Shown here: positions 17,152 through 24,563 of the stretch, piece by piece
Layout: each line of letters starts with the position of its first letter
How positions within the stretch are numbered: position 1 is the stretch's first letter
Source of the DNA: a bacterium
GTDB taxonomy: Bacteria > Chloroflexota > Anaerolineae > Caldilineales > Caldilineaceae
Length of the DNA: 64,000 nt
Assembly: GCA_016124945.1 (NCBI GenBank)
Contig: WGMT01000033.1
Location: 124,001 to 188,000, forward strand
Direction of reading: 5' to 3'
Program-made: the position numbers and the translations under genes
The notes under the pieces: model-generated
Database searches by the model: none
What the model was told of the DNA's origin: nothing
What the model saw: only the letters and a program-made list of their open reading frames with translations

Positions 17152-20127
17152 ATGCCGAACGAAGCAAACTTACGACAAGATCCCACTGTAATGGGCCAGG
17201 AACCGGTACATCCACAGTGGCAGAAGTTAGAGGAACTGGCTGCCCGAGACGATTTTGAGGCAATCCTGCAAAAGGACCTTCCTCGTGCAGCGGCAGTGCT
17301 GACTCGTAGTGGAATGGACCGACGTACCTTCCTCAAGATCATGGGGGCGTCAATTGCTCTGTCTGGCCTTGGTGGGTGTACCGCCAAAGCCCCGGATGAG
17401 AAGATAATTCCCTACGTGCAAGTGCCGGAGAATGTTGTGTTGGGCCGTCCGCTCTACTTTGCTACCACGACGACCCTCGGTGGCTTTGCTACCGGTGTCT
17501 TGTTGGAGACCCACGAAGGTCGGCCGGCTCGTGTTGAAGGCAATCCCAATCATCCCGCTTCTTTAGGCGGTGGTGATCCTTATCTGCTGGCGTCGGTGTT
17601 GGAACTATACAACCCTGATCGCTCCGTGTTCTTACGCGAGAATATCCAAGTGCGCGATTGGGAAGATTTCCAGGCAGCGGTGGCGCCTGTGCTGGCAGAT
17701 ATACAGGGCAACGATGGCGCCGGGATGCGTATTTTGACGGAAACGGTTACTTCGCCGACTTTGTCTGCACAACTAAGTAATTTGTTAACAACTTATCCCT
17801 CTGCGAAATGGTATCAATACGAACCAATCTCACAAGATAATGTGGTTGCCGGTGCACAATTGGCTTTCGAAGAAACTGTCAATACCGTCTACAAGCTCGA
17901 GAATGCCAAGGTGATCCTATCATTAGATGCCGACTTCTTGGCAACCATGCCAGGCACTCTCGCTTATGCACGAGCCTTCGCTGACGGTCGTCGAATTCGT
18001 GGCGAAGATGCCGAGATGAACCGGCTTTACGTTGTGGAAAGCTCGTTCTCAACTACTGGCGCTTCGGCTGATTCCAGGCTGGCGATGCAAGCCGTTCAGA
18101 TTGAATCTTTTGCACGGGCTCTAGCTGCGGCAGTTGGCGTCAATGCCGGCGCAGTAAGCTTATCTTCAGATATTAGCATGGCCTGGTTTAATACACTTGT
18201 CGCTGACCTACAGTCGCACGCCGGCCGTTGTGTCGTGATTGCTGGGCCTCAGCAACCTGCTTCAGTTCATGCGCTGGCCCACGCTATCAACGGTGCTCTG
18301 AATGCGGTTGGGAACACCGTCGTGTATACACCCACGGTTATAGCCAATCCTGTACTTCAGTCAGCACAGTTGGCAGAATTAGTACAAGAGATGAACAGCG
18401 GTGCTGTCTCTTCACTCTTTATCCTCGGTGGCAATCCTGTCTTTACGGCGCCGGCGGACGTTGCTTTTGGAGATGCACTGGCTCAGGTGCCGTTCTCGGT
18501 CCACCTATCACTCTATATAGATGAGACGACGTCGGCCACAACCTGGCACATACCACAGACTCACTATCTCGAAGAGTGGAGTGATGCTCGGGCATATGAT
18601 GGCACAGCTAGCCTGGTTCAGCCGCCAATCGGGCCGCTGTATGAAACTGTTCGCTCAATGCATGAAATGGTGGCGTTGTTGGCCGGTGATAGTCGTACCG
18701 GTTACGAGATTCTGCGTGAGTACTGGCAGGGCCAGGCCGGCGACAACTTTGAAGCGTTTTGGAATAAGGCGCTGCAGTCAGGTGTCATCGAAGGCACTGC
18801 ATTCGAAGCAATTCAGCCAACATTGAACAGCAGCCTGGTTGATGTGTTGCCACCGGCGCAACAGGCTGGTTCTGGCTTGGAGATTGTTTTCCGCCCCGAC
18901 TACACCCTATGGGATGGACGTTTCGCTGCCAATAGCTGGCTCTTAGAACTACCTGATCCAATTACGAAGATCTGTTGGGACAATGTTGCGCTTGTGAGTG
19001 TGGCGACTGCTGCTGAACTTGGTGTGCAGAGTGAAGATCTGGTGGAACTTATCATTGGCAACCGAAGCGTCATTGCGCCGGTATGGGTCATGCCAGGCCA
19101 ACCGGATGGCTCGGTCGCGGTCACACTGGGCTTTGGTCGCACTGCGGGTAGTGAGGTCGGCCAGAATGTGGGCTTCAACCCGTATGTGATTCGTACAGGC
19201 GCAAACCCCTGGTTTGCACAGGGACTGGAAGTGCGACCGGTTGGTCAACAGTACACCATTGCTACGACACAGGACCACTACCCGATGCAGTCGGTAGAGC
19301 ATCCTCCTGTACGCACTACAACGTTGATCGAGTTTCAGGAAGATCCTCACTTCATTCACGAAGATGAACTCAAAGGCATGTTCCCAAAGTGGGAATACGA
19401 TGGATACGCCTGGGGCATGGCGATTGACCTGACAACTTGTATCGGTTGCAGCGCATGTGTGTTGGCCTGTCAGACGGAAAACAATATTCCAACGGTGGGT
19501 AAAGAACAGGTTGAAATCGGCCGCGAAATGTACTGGCTTCGTATCGACCGTTACTTTGAAGGGAATGACAGCAATCCACAGGTTTACTTCCAGCCTGTGC
19601 CCTGTATGCACTGTGAAAATGCACCTTGCGAGTTGGTCTGCCCAGTGGCAGCGACTGTCCATAGCGACGAAGGCCTGAATCAGATGGTCTACAACCGCTG
19701 TATCGGCACCCGCTACTGCTCAAACAACTGCCCGTATAAGGTTCGTCGCTTCAACTTCTTGAACTACATTGAAGAAGCGCCGATTTTGCAGGAAATGCGC
19801 AATCCCGACGTAACGGTACGCCCCAGAGGCGTCATGGAGAAGTGCACTTATTGTGTGCAGCGGATTAGCCATGCGCATATTGAGTCGAAGAAAGAAAATC
19901 GCCCGATTTATGATGGTGAGATCGTGCCTGCCTGTGCCTCTGCTTGCCCAACCAAAGCGATCGTCTTTGGCGACATTAACGATGTAACGACAGAGGTTGC
20001 GCAGTGGAAATCCCTGCCGCACAACTATGGTCTACTAGCCGAACTCAACACCCGTCCACGGACAACATATCTAGCCCGGCTATACAACTCCAATAACGCG
20101 CTAGACCAGTCTGGAGCGGAAGGGTAA
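17152..20127 (+). CDS. actB: ACIII iron-sulfur / molybdopterin-like subunit ActB
   Basis: 991 residues, the fused ActB1-B2 form. N-terminus has a Tat motif (DRRTFLKIMGASIAL, Arg57-Arg58) followed by GLGGC, so it is exported folded and possibly lipid-anchored at Cys76. Residues about 80-720 are a molybdopterin-oxidoreductase-like domain, which in characterised ACIII lacks the cofactor. The C-terminal 230 residues carry four ferredoxin-type clusters: CIGCSACVLAC (from about 763), CMHCENAPCELVC, CIGTRYCSNNC and the CTYC plus CASAC pair (to about 931). This is the electron wire between ActC/ActF and ActA. Confidence 0.93.
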   Translation: MPNEANLRQDPTVMGQEPVHPQWQKLEELAARDDFEAILQKDLPRAAAVLTRSGMDRRTFLKIMGASIALSGLGGCTAKAPDEKIIPYVQVPENVVLGRPLYFATTTTLGGFATGVLLETHEGRPARVEGNPNHPASLGGGDPYLLASVLELYNPDRSVFLRENIQVRDWEDFQAAVAPVLADIQGNDGAGMRILTETVTSPTLSAQLSNLLTTYPSAKWYQYEPISQDNVVAGAQLAFEETVNTVYKLENAKVILSLDADFLATMPGTLAYARAFADGRRIRGEDAEMNRLYVVESSFSTTGASADSRLAMQAVQIESFARALAAAVGVNAGAVSLSSDISMAWFNTLVADLQSHAGRCVVIAGPQQPASVHALAHAINGALNAVGNTVVYTPTVIANPVLQSAQLAELVQEMNSGAVSSLFILGGNPVFTAPADVAFGDALAQVPFSVHLSLYIDETTSATTWHIPQTHYLEEWSDARAYDGTASLVQPPIGPLYETVRSMHEMVALLAGDSRTGYEILREYWQGQAGDNFEAFWNKALQSGVIEGTAFEAIQPTLNSSLVDVLPPAQQAGSGLEIVFRPDYTLWDGRFAANSWLLELPDPITKICWDNVALVSVATAAELGVQSEDLVELIIGNRSVIAPVWVMPGQPDGSVAVTLGFGRTAGSEVGQNVGFNPYVIRTGANPWFAQGLEVRPVGQQYTIATTQDHYPMQSVEHPPVRTTTLIEFQEDPHFIHEDELKGMFPKWEYDGYAWGMAIDLTTCIGCSACVLACQTENNIPTVGKEQVEIGREMYWLRIDRYFEGNDSNPQVYFQPVPCMHCENAPCELVCPVAATVHSDEGLNQMVYNRCIGTRYCSNNCPYKVRRFNFLNYIEEAPILQEMRNPDVTVRPRGVMEKCTYCVQRISHAHIESKKENRPIYDGEIVPACASACPTKAIVFGDINDVTTEVAQWKSLPHNYGLLAELNTRPRTTYLARLYNSNNALDQSGAEG

Positions 20128-20136
20128 GGGACTGCA

Positions 20137-21516
20137 ATGCTAAGCGAACAACCACAAAATCGCCCAGATGAAATCTTCAGTGCACCAGCAACGCGGTTTC
20201 CCCCGAGCTTGGTAACTGAAAAGGTAGCTTCGATTGTTCTGACACTCGGTACCCCACGCTGGTGGTGGGTGGGTGTCCTCATTGCCGGTGGCTTCATTAT
20301 GCTGCTGCTATACACCCTAACCATGTTGGTGACGGTGGGAACAGGCATTTGGGGGATTAACGCTCCTGTCGCCTGGGGTGTGGCGATTATCAACCTGGTC
20401 TTCTGGATTGGTATCGGCCATGCCGGCACGCTCATTTCTGCCATCTTGCTACTCTTCCGCCAGAACTGGCGCACAGCATTTAGTCGCTTTGCCGAAGCGA
20501 TGACGCTTTTCGCTCTGGCCTGTGCCGGCCTTTTCCCAATCTTCCACTTAGGCCGTCCATGGTTGGCCTTCTGGTTGGCGCCTTATCCGAATGTGTTGGA
20601 ACTGTGGCCGCAATGGCGCAGCCCGCTGGTTTGGGACTTCTTCGCCATTAGCACATACACACTGGTGTCAGCGCTCTTCTGGTTCATCGGGCTTATCCCC
20701 GACCTGGCCGCCATGAAAGATCGGGCAACCAACAAAGCCGTAAAGATGATGTATGCCATCGGTTCTATGGGCTGGCGCGGCGATTCGCTCCACTGGACTC
20801 GTTACCAGATGGTGTACATTATGCTGGCAGCGCTGGCGACTCCGTTGGTTATTTCTGTGCATAGCATTATCGGTATGGACTTTGCCGCTTCGTTGTTGCC
20901 AGGTTGGCGTCACACTGTCTTTCCGCCATACTTTGTTGCCGGTGCCATTTTCTCCGGCTTGGCAATGGTGATTCTCCTGGCGGTGCCGATTCGTTCATTC
21001 TACAAGCTCCACAGCTTGATCACGGATCGCCATATCGACAACGCCGCCAAGCTGATGCTAGTGAGTGGTATGGGTGTTGCCTATGGGTATCTGATTGAGA
21101 TTTTCGGTGCCTGGTACGGTGGTCACGAAGCAGAAATGTGGCTGTTGCAGGCTCGTATCTCCGGCTTCTACGCCCCAATTTTTTGGGGAATGATGTTCTG
21201 TAACATTGCGGCAGCACAGTTGCTCTGGTTTAAATCCATTCGTCGTAACTTGCCGGCGCTGTTGACCATATCGTTCCTGATTCTGCTTGGTATGTGGTTC
21301 GAACGCTTCATTATCGTTGTGACGAGTCTCTACGTCGCCGATTTACAGACGATGTCTCGCCTGTGGATTCCGACTGAGTGGGATTGGGCAACTACGCTTG
21401 CACCGTTCGGGCTCTTCTTCTTCCTGTTGTTTATCTTTATTCGGCTCCTGCCGATGATTCCAATCTTCGAAACACAAGAAGCCCTTGCTGAAGGAACCGC
21501 TGAGGTAGAGCTATGA
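20137..21516 (+). CDS. actC: ACIII NrfD-like membrane subunit ActC
   Basis: 459 residues, about ten membrane segments, NrfD/PsrC family, paralogous to ActF. Conserved regions: INLVFWIGIGHAGTLISAIL with a His that lies near the quinone site in this family, FHLGRPWLAFWLAPYPN, and GMDFAASLLPGWRHTVFPPY. In ACIII ActC binds quinol and contacts the ActB iron-sulfur domain. Starts 9 nt after actB, ends overlapping actD by 4 nt (ATGA), so tightly coupled. Confidence 0.93.
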   Translation: MLSEQPQNRPDEIFSAPATRFPPSLVTEKVASIVLTLGTPRWWWVGVLIAGGFIMLLLYTLTMLVTVGTGIWGINAPVAWGVAIINLVFWIGIGHAGTLISAILLLFRQNWRTAFSRFAEAMTLFALACAGLFPIFHLGRPWLAFWLAPYPNVLELWPQWRSPLVWDFFAISTYTLVSALFWFIGLIPDLAAMKDRATNKAVKMMYAIGSMGWRGDSLHWTRYQMVYIMLAALATPLVISVHSIIGMDFAASLLPGWRHTVFPPYFVAGAIFSGLAMVILLAVPIRSFYKLHSLITDRHIDNAAKLMLVSGMGVAYGYLIEIFGAWYGGHEAEMWLLQARISGFYAPIFWGMMFCNIAAAQLLWFKSIRRNLPALLTISFLILLGMWFERFIIVVTSLYVADLQTMSRLWIPTEWDWATTLAPFGLFFFLLFIFIRLLPMIPIFETQEALAEGTAEVEL

Positions 21517-22058
21517 GTGAGAACCGAGAAACCTCAATGTATGGTCTGGTTGCCGAATTTCACGATGAACATGATCTCGTGGAGGCTGCCCGACAAGTGA
21601 AGGCTGCCGGGTATGACAAAGTCCGTGCATACTCGTCGTATCCAATTCATGGCCTGGCAGATATCTTAGGACATAGTGCAAAACCACTTCGTTGGTTGAT
21701 CTTTGCCGCAATCATTGTCGGTGCGAGCGGTGGGTTCCTGCTTCAATACACAACAGCGATGTACGGGTATCAGTTGAATGTAGGTGGACGACCGATAAAC
21801 AGTTGGCCCGCTTTCATCCCTGTATCTTTCGAGGTTGCGATTTTGCTGGCTGCAGTAACGGCTGTGTTTGGGATGTTGCTGTGGAATGGGCTGCCTTTGC
21901 CCTACCACCCCATTTTCAACACACCAGGCTTTGAGCTTGCATCTGGCGAACGCTTTTACTTGTGTATTGAGGTTACCGATGAGCGCTTCAATCTACAGCG
22001 AACCAAGACGTTCCTGCAGAATCTGGGGCCGACGGTTGTCAACGAAGTCCCATCTTAG
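21513..22058 (+). CDS. actD: ACIII subunit ActD (DUF3341)
   Basis: 181 residues. DUF3341 signature: YGLVAEFHDEHDLVEAARQV, then the YSSYPIHGLADILG loop, two membrane helices at about 60-80 and 103-125, and a C-terminal strand-rich piece (YLCIEVTDERFN). Known from ACIII structures as a small subunit packing on the membrane part. Its start overlaps the actC stop, and actE starts 2 nt after its stop. Confidence 0.92.
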   Translation: MSENRETSMYGLVAEFHDEHDLVEAARQVKAAGYDKVRAYSSYPIHGLADILGHSAKPLRWLIFAAIIVGASGGFLLQYTTAMYGYQLNVGGRPINSWPAFIPVSFEVAILLAAVTAVFGMLLWNGLPLPYHPIFNTPGFELASGERFYLCIEVTDERFNLQRTKTFLQNLGPTVVNEVPS

Positions 22059-22060
22059 AG

Positions 22061-22696
22061 ATGATAGTGAAGGGGGAGTACGTGCTACTCAAGGTTCAAC
22101 GTCAAACAGTCAATAAAGGAACTTTGCTCTTCCTTCTTTTCGGCATGTTTCTGCTGGCGGGTTGCAGTACCCTAAGCATGACGGAACAGCCGAAGTTGGC
22201 CGAGCCATATGCAGAAAGTCCGGTTTTTGGTATGGCTGCACGGCAGATCTTGCCTGAGGCTGTTCCGGTGACAGACCTGCGTGGTAATGAATACTTCTAC
22301 CGTGGCACAGAAAACGGTGAGCCGGTCGATGCAGTACCGTTCGAAGTGACCATGGAAGTGCTTGAACGTGGACAGAGCCTTTACAACGCATTCTGCACCC
22401 CTTGTCACGGTTTTGTCGGTAACGGTGACGGTGCAGTGGCTCTTGAAGGTTTTGCCGGCGAAGGAAATGTGCCACCGTCATCGTTCCATGCCGAAGATGT
22501 AGCCGCCCAGCCCATCGGTTACTATGTGAAAGTGATTACCGAAGGCAAAGGCACCATGTACAGCTACGCATCACGCATTGAGCCAGAGGATCGCTGGGCA
22601 GTGGCCGCGTACATTCGGGCGCTACAGTTGAGCCAAAACGCCGCTTTCGATGCAATGCCGCCGGCCGTGCAAGAGCAAATCAGTGCGGTTCAATAG
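22061..22696 (+). CDS. actE: ACIII monohaem cytochrome c subunit ActE
   Basis: 211 residues. Lipoprotein signal ending LAGC (Cys35 by the ATG start), then a cytochrome c domain with a single haem motif CTPCHG at residues 112-117 and a likely Met axial ligand in EGKGTMYSYASRI. ActE is the exit cytochrome of ACIII. The start is uncertain: ATG 22061 has only GAG before it, while GTG 22082, in frame, has GGGGGAG just upstream but very close. Both keep the signal peptide. Confidence 0.9.
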   Translation: MIVKGEYVLLKVQRQTVNKGTLLFLLFGMFLLAGCSTLSMTEQPKLAEPYAESPVFGMAARQILPEAVPVTDLRGNEYFYRGTENGEPVDAVPFEVTMEVLERGQSLYNAFCTPCHGFVGNGDGAVALEGFAGEGNVPPSSFHAEDVAAQPIGYYVKVITEGKGTMYSYASRIEPEDRWAVAAYIRALQLSQNAAFDAMPPAVQEQISAVQ

Positions 22697-22794
22697 TTAC
22701 TGTCAATTCACGTGTGTGGTCTGTGCTCAAACACTGTTCACAGACATGTGGCATGCGCTCGTGAAAGAAGAGCCAAAAGTAAAGGATGTGACCG

Positions 22795-23439
22795 GTGGCC
22801 ACAATTCAAAATGAAGTGTTCCGAGATTCAGATGTTCTGGTGGATGGCAATCGTTATGAAACATGTGCCTTCATCAACTGTAATATTGTCTATGCGGGCG
22901 GCGAGTTACCGGTCTTTTCCTACTGCCGTTTTCGCAAGACACAGATTCGCCTGGACGAGAAGGCGCATAACACAACCAAGTATCTGAATACTCTTTACAA
23001 AGTTGGGTTAGGTGGCGCGGCTGACCGAGTTGTGAATGGCATTCAGAACAAAACACTGCCGCTGACAAACCGCCCTGCGCCTGCCCCAGCGCTGAATACA
23101 GGTACTAACTTTTTAGAGCTTGGCATTATCCAGGCTGTCATGGTGGGTGTGACATTGATTCTGGTCGCCGCCCTCTGGTATGGCTTTCTTATTGGTCCAG
23201 AGCGAGTATTGTCTCAGCCTGGTACGCCGTTGTTTTCCACAGCGCAGTTTGCTGCTATGCCTGATCTACCCGAAGACCTAGATCTCTTCTACGACCAGTT
23301 GTATGCACAACAGGAGGATCATCTGAGTAGCTTTGGGTGGGTAAATCAGGATCAAGGTGTCGCCCGCATTCCAGTCTCGACAGCAATGGAAGTACTTGTT
23401 GCTGAAGGTCTCCCTATACGCACGCAAGGACAGGAGTAA
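22795..23439 (+). CDS. Two-part membrane protein: pentapeptide-like domain plus ACIII/oxidase-associated tail
   Basis: 214 residues from GTG 22795, which has AAAGGA eight bases upstream. Residues 1-75 form a Cys- and aromatic-rich strand domain (FRDSDVLVDGNRYETCAFIN, then CNIVYAGGELPVFSYCRF) like a short pentapeptide-type beta-helix. A Pro/Ala linker leads to a membrane helix at about 108-130. The tail ends with SSFGWVNQDQGVARIPVSTA then MEVLVAEGLP, a pattern I recognise from small membrane proteins beside ACIII and cytochrome oxidase genes. It sits where actG would be expected but I cannot call it ActG. The next gene is a stand-alone copy of the first domain. Confidence 0.7.
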   Translation: MATIQNEVFRDSDVLVDGNRYETCAFINCNIVYAGGELPVFSYCRFRKTQIRLDEKAHNTTKYLNTLYKVGLGGAADRVVNGIQNKTLPLTNRPAPAPALNTGTNFLELGIIQAVMVGVTLILVAALWYGFLIGPERVLSQPGTPLFSTAQFAAMPDLPEDLDLFYDQLYAQQEDHLSSFGWVNQDQGVARIPVSTAMEVLVAEGLPIRTQGQE

Positions 23440-23443
23440 ATCG

Positions 23444-23707
23444 ATGGAGCGCATAGAAAACCAAACGTTCCAGGATGAATCGGTTTCCGTCGATGGTAAA
23501 CGTTTTATCGCCTGTACGTTCGATGGTTGTACCCTCCTCTATACTGGAGGCGATGTGCCGGTTTTTGCCAAATGTCGGTTTAACGACGTGTCGCTGCAAT
23601 TTAGCGAAAGCGCCGTCGATACACTTAAGTTTTTAAGCGGGCTGCGAGAGGGAGGCTTTACCCAAGCCGTAGACAAGATCATCCAGGGGATTCGGCAGGT
23701 TGTCTAG
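23444..23707 (+). CDS. Small protein, stand-alone copy of the pentapeptide-like domain
   Basis: 87 residues from ATG 23444, with ACAGGAGT just upstream overlapping the previous stop. The pattern F.D..V.VDG.RF..C.F..C...Y.GG..PVF..CRF is shared with residues 5-50 of the preceding gene, followed in both by a similar helix (TLKFLSGLREGGFTQAVDKI here). No membrane segment or signal. It looks like a duplicated domain that may bind the membrane-anchored one or the same partner. Translationally coupled to the preceding gene. Function unknown; location between ACIII and the antenna genes is the only hint. Confidence 0.72.
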   Translation: MERIENQTFQDESVSVDGKRFIACTFDGCTLLYTGGDVPVFAKCRFNDVSLQFSESAVDTLKFLSGLREGGFTQAVDKIIQGIRQVV

Positions 23708-23901
23708 CAGTATTGATTCTACTGCACCGGGTTAGTCGATGCTACACAGTGCTGAACGACCCCAGGTATCAATTTTCTTTTTGATTGAAAGGAGGCTGTG
23801 CCCAAACATTTTTGTGACAAGGTGGTCTAACTACCATTTGTCCTCTCTCTCTGGCTTGTTTATCAGAAGCTCTGGGCAAATCTAGATTCCAGCATTAACA
23901 G

Positions 23902-23932
23902 TTGCACTTGATGGCCCCTAGCTTCTTATAAA
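23902..23932 (+). promoter_or_regulatory. Possible promoter upstream of pufB
   Basis: TTGCAC at 23902 and TATAAA at 23927, with a 19-bp spacer, about 50 nt before the pufB start. The 276-nt gap before pufB has no gene. The spacer is longer than ideal, so this is only a candidate for a separate puf promoter inside the supercluster. Confidence 0.3.
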
Positions 23933-23983
23933 TTGTGTAGTTCAACCGTTTGTATGTCTTTTTCCTCAAGGAGGTACTTAGCA

Positions 23984-24172
23984 ATGGCAGAAGATCGCGA
24001 CGTAATGATCGTTGACAACGATCGGGTGCCCGATCCCTGGAAAGGCTTGTTCACCAACGAAGAGTGGTTGATGCATGACATCGTGGTGAAGTCGACCTTC
24101 GGGTTCTTGATCATCGCTATCATCGCTCACACACTAGTTTACCTGTGGAAGCCCTGGCTTCCCAACATCTAA
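23984..24172 (+). CDS. pufB: Light-harvesting antenna beta polypeptide
   Basis: 62 residues from ATG 23984, preceded by the strongest ribosome site of the region (AAGGAGGT). Classical antenna beta layout: polar N-terminus, LMHDIVVKSTFGFLIIAIIA with a first His31 on the cytoplasmic side, and the core AHTLVYLWKPWLP with His49, the bacteriochlorophyll ligand, followed by the conserved W..PW. The single membrane helix spans about 33-56. Open reading upstream to 23933 is not part of the gene. Followed 18 nt later by pufA. Confidence 0.95.
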   Translation: MAEDRDVMIVDNDRVPDPWKGLFTNEEWLMHDIVVKSTFGFLIIAIIAHTLVYLWKPWLPNI

Positions 24173-24190
24173 AGAAAGGCGTAGATTACG

Positions 24191-24325
24191 ATGCCACCTG
24201 AAAGACCCAATCGCCCTATTGAGTTCCGCACCACCATGATTCTCTACGTCCTGTTGGGAGTCGGTCTGGCGCTGACAATTCACTTCATTCTGCTTAGCAC
24301 CCCGACCTACAACTGGTTCAGCTAA
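24191..24325 (+). CDS. pufA: Light-harvesting antenna alpha polypeptide
   Basis: 44 residues, easily missed because it is short. Sequence runs from MPPERPNRPIEFRTT through one membrane helix (about 15-35) to TPTYNWFS. His31 in LALTIHFILLS is the bacteriochlorophyll ligand; the following L..L/YNW pattern is typical of alpha antenna polypeptides. A ribosome site AAAGGCG lies just upstream. With pufB it forms the core antenna ring around the reaction centre. Confidence 0.93.
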   Translation: MPPERPNRPIEFRTTMILYVLLGVGLALTIHFILLSTPTYNWFS

Positions 24326-24420
24326 GAGAATTAGTGAAACGTGTTTCGCCCTGTTGAACTGGGCTACTTCTTGCCGGTGAAGATACTGAAACATGTGTCT
24401 GACCCGCAGGTTACCTGCAC

Positions 24421-24489
24421 TCACCACCCGAATGTTGAACTTGGATACATCGAATCTGTTCCTGTGCCAAGTCGGCGTTCGGGTGGTGA
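24421..24489 (+). promoter_or_regulatory. Long hairpin between pufA and pufLM
   Basis: A perfect 12-bp stem pairs TCACCACCCGAA (24421-24432) with TTCGGGTGGTGA (24478-24489). An inner 6-bp stem ACTTGG (24439-24444) / CCAAGT (24467-24472) extends it. No T-tract follows, so it is unlikely to be a simple terminator. In purple bacteria a hairpin at this spot protects the antenna mRNA from 3' decay and sets antenna over reaction-centre levels; the same role is inferred here. Confidence 0.85.
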
Positions 24490-24563
24490 AGGATAACTCT
24501 CCTCCCGGAACCACATCGTTTTCGACTTGCTTTTCCACGGAGCAAGGGAACAGTTGACAGAAA

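Noticed and set aside
23786..23826. Leader peptide after AAAGGAGG upstream of pufB
   Set aside because: The ribosome site is too close to the GTG and the frame is only ten codons.
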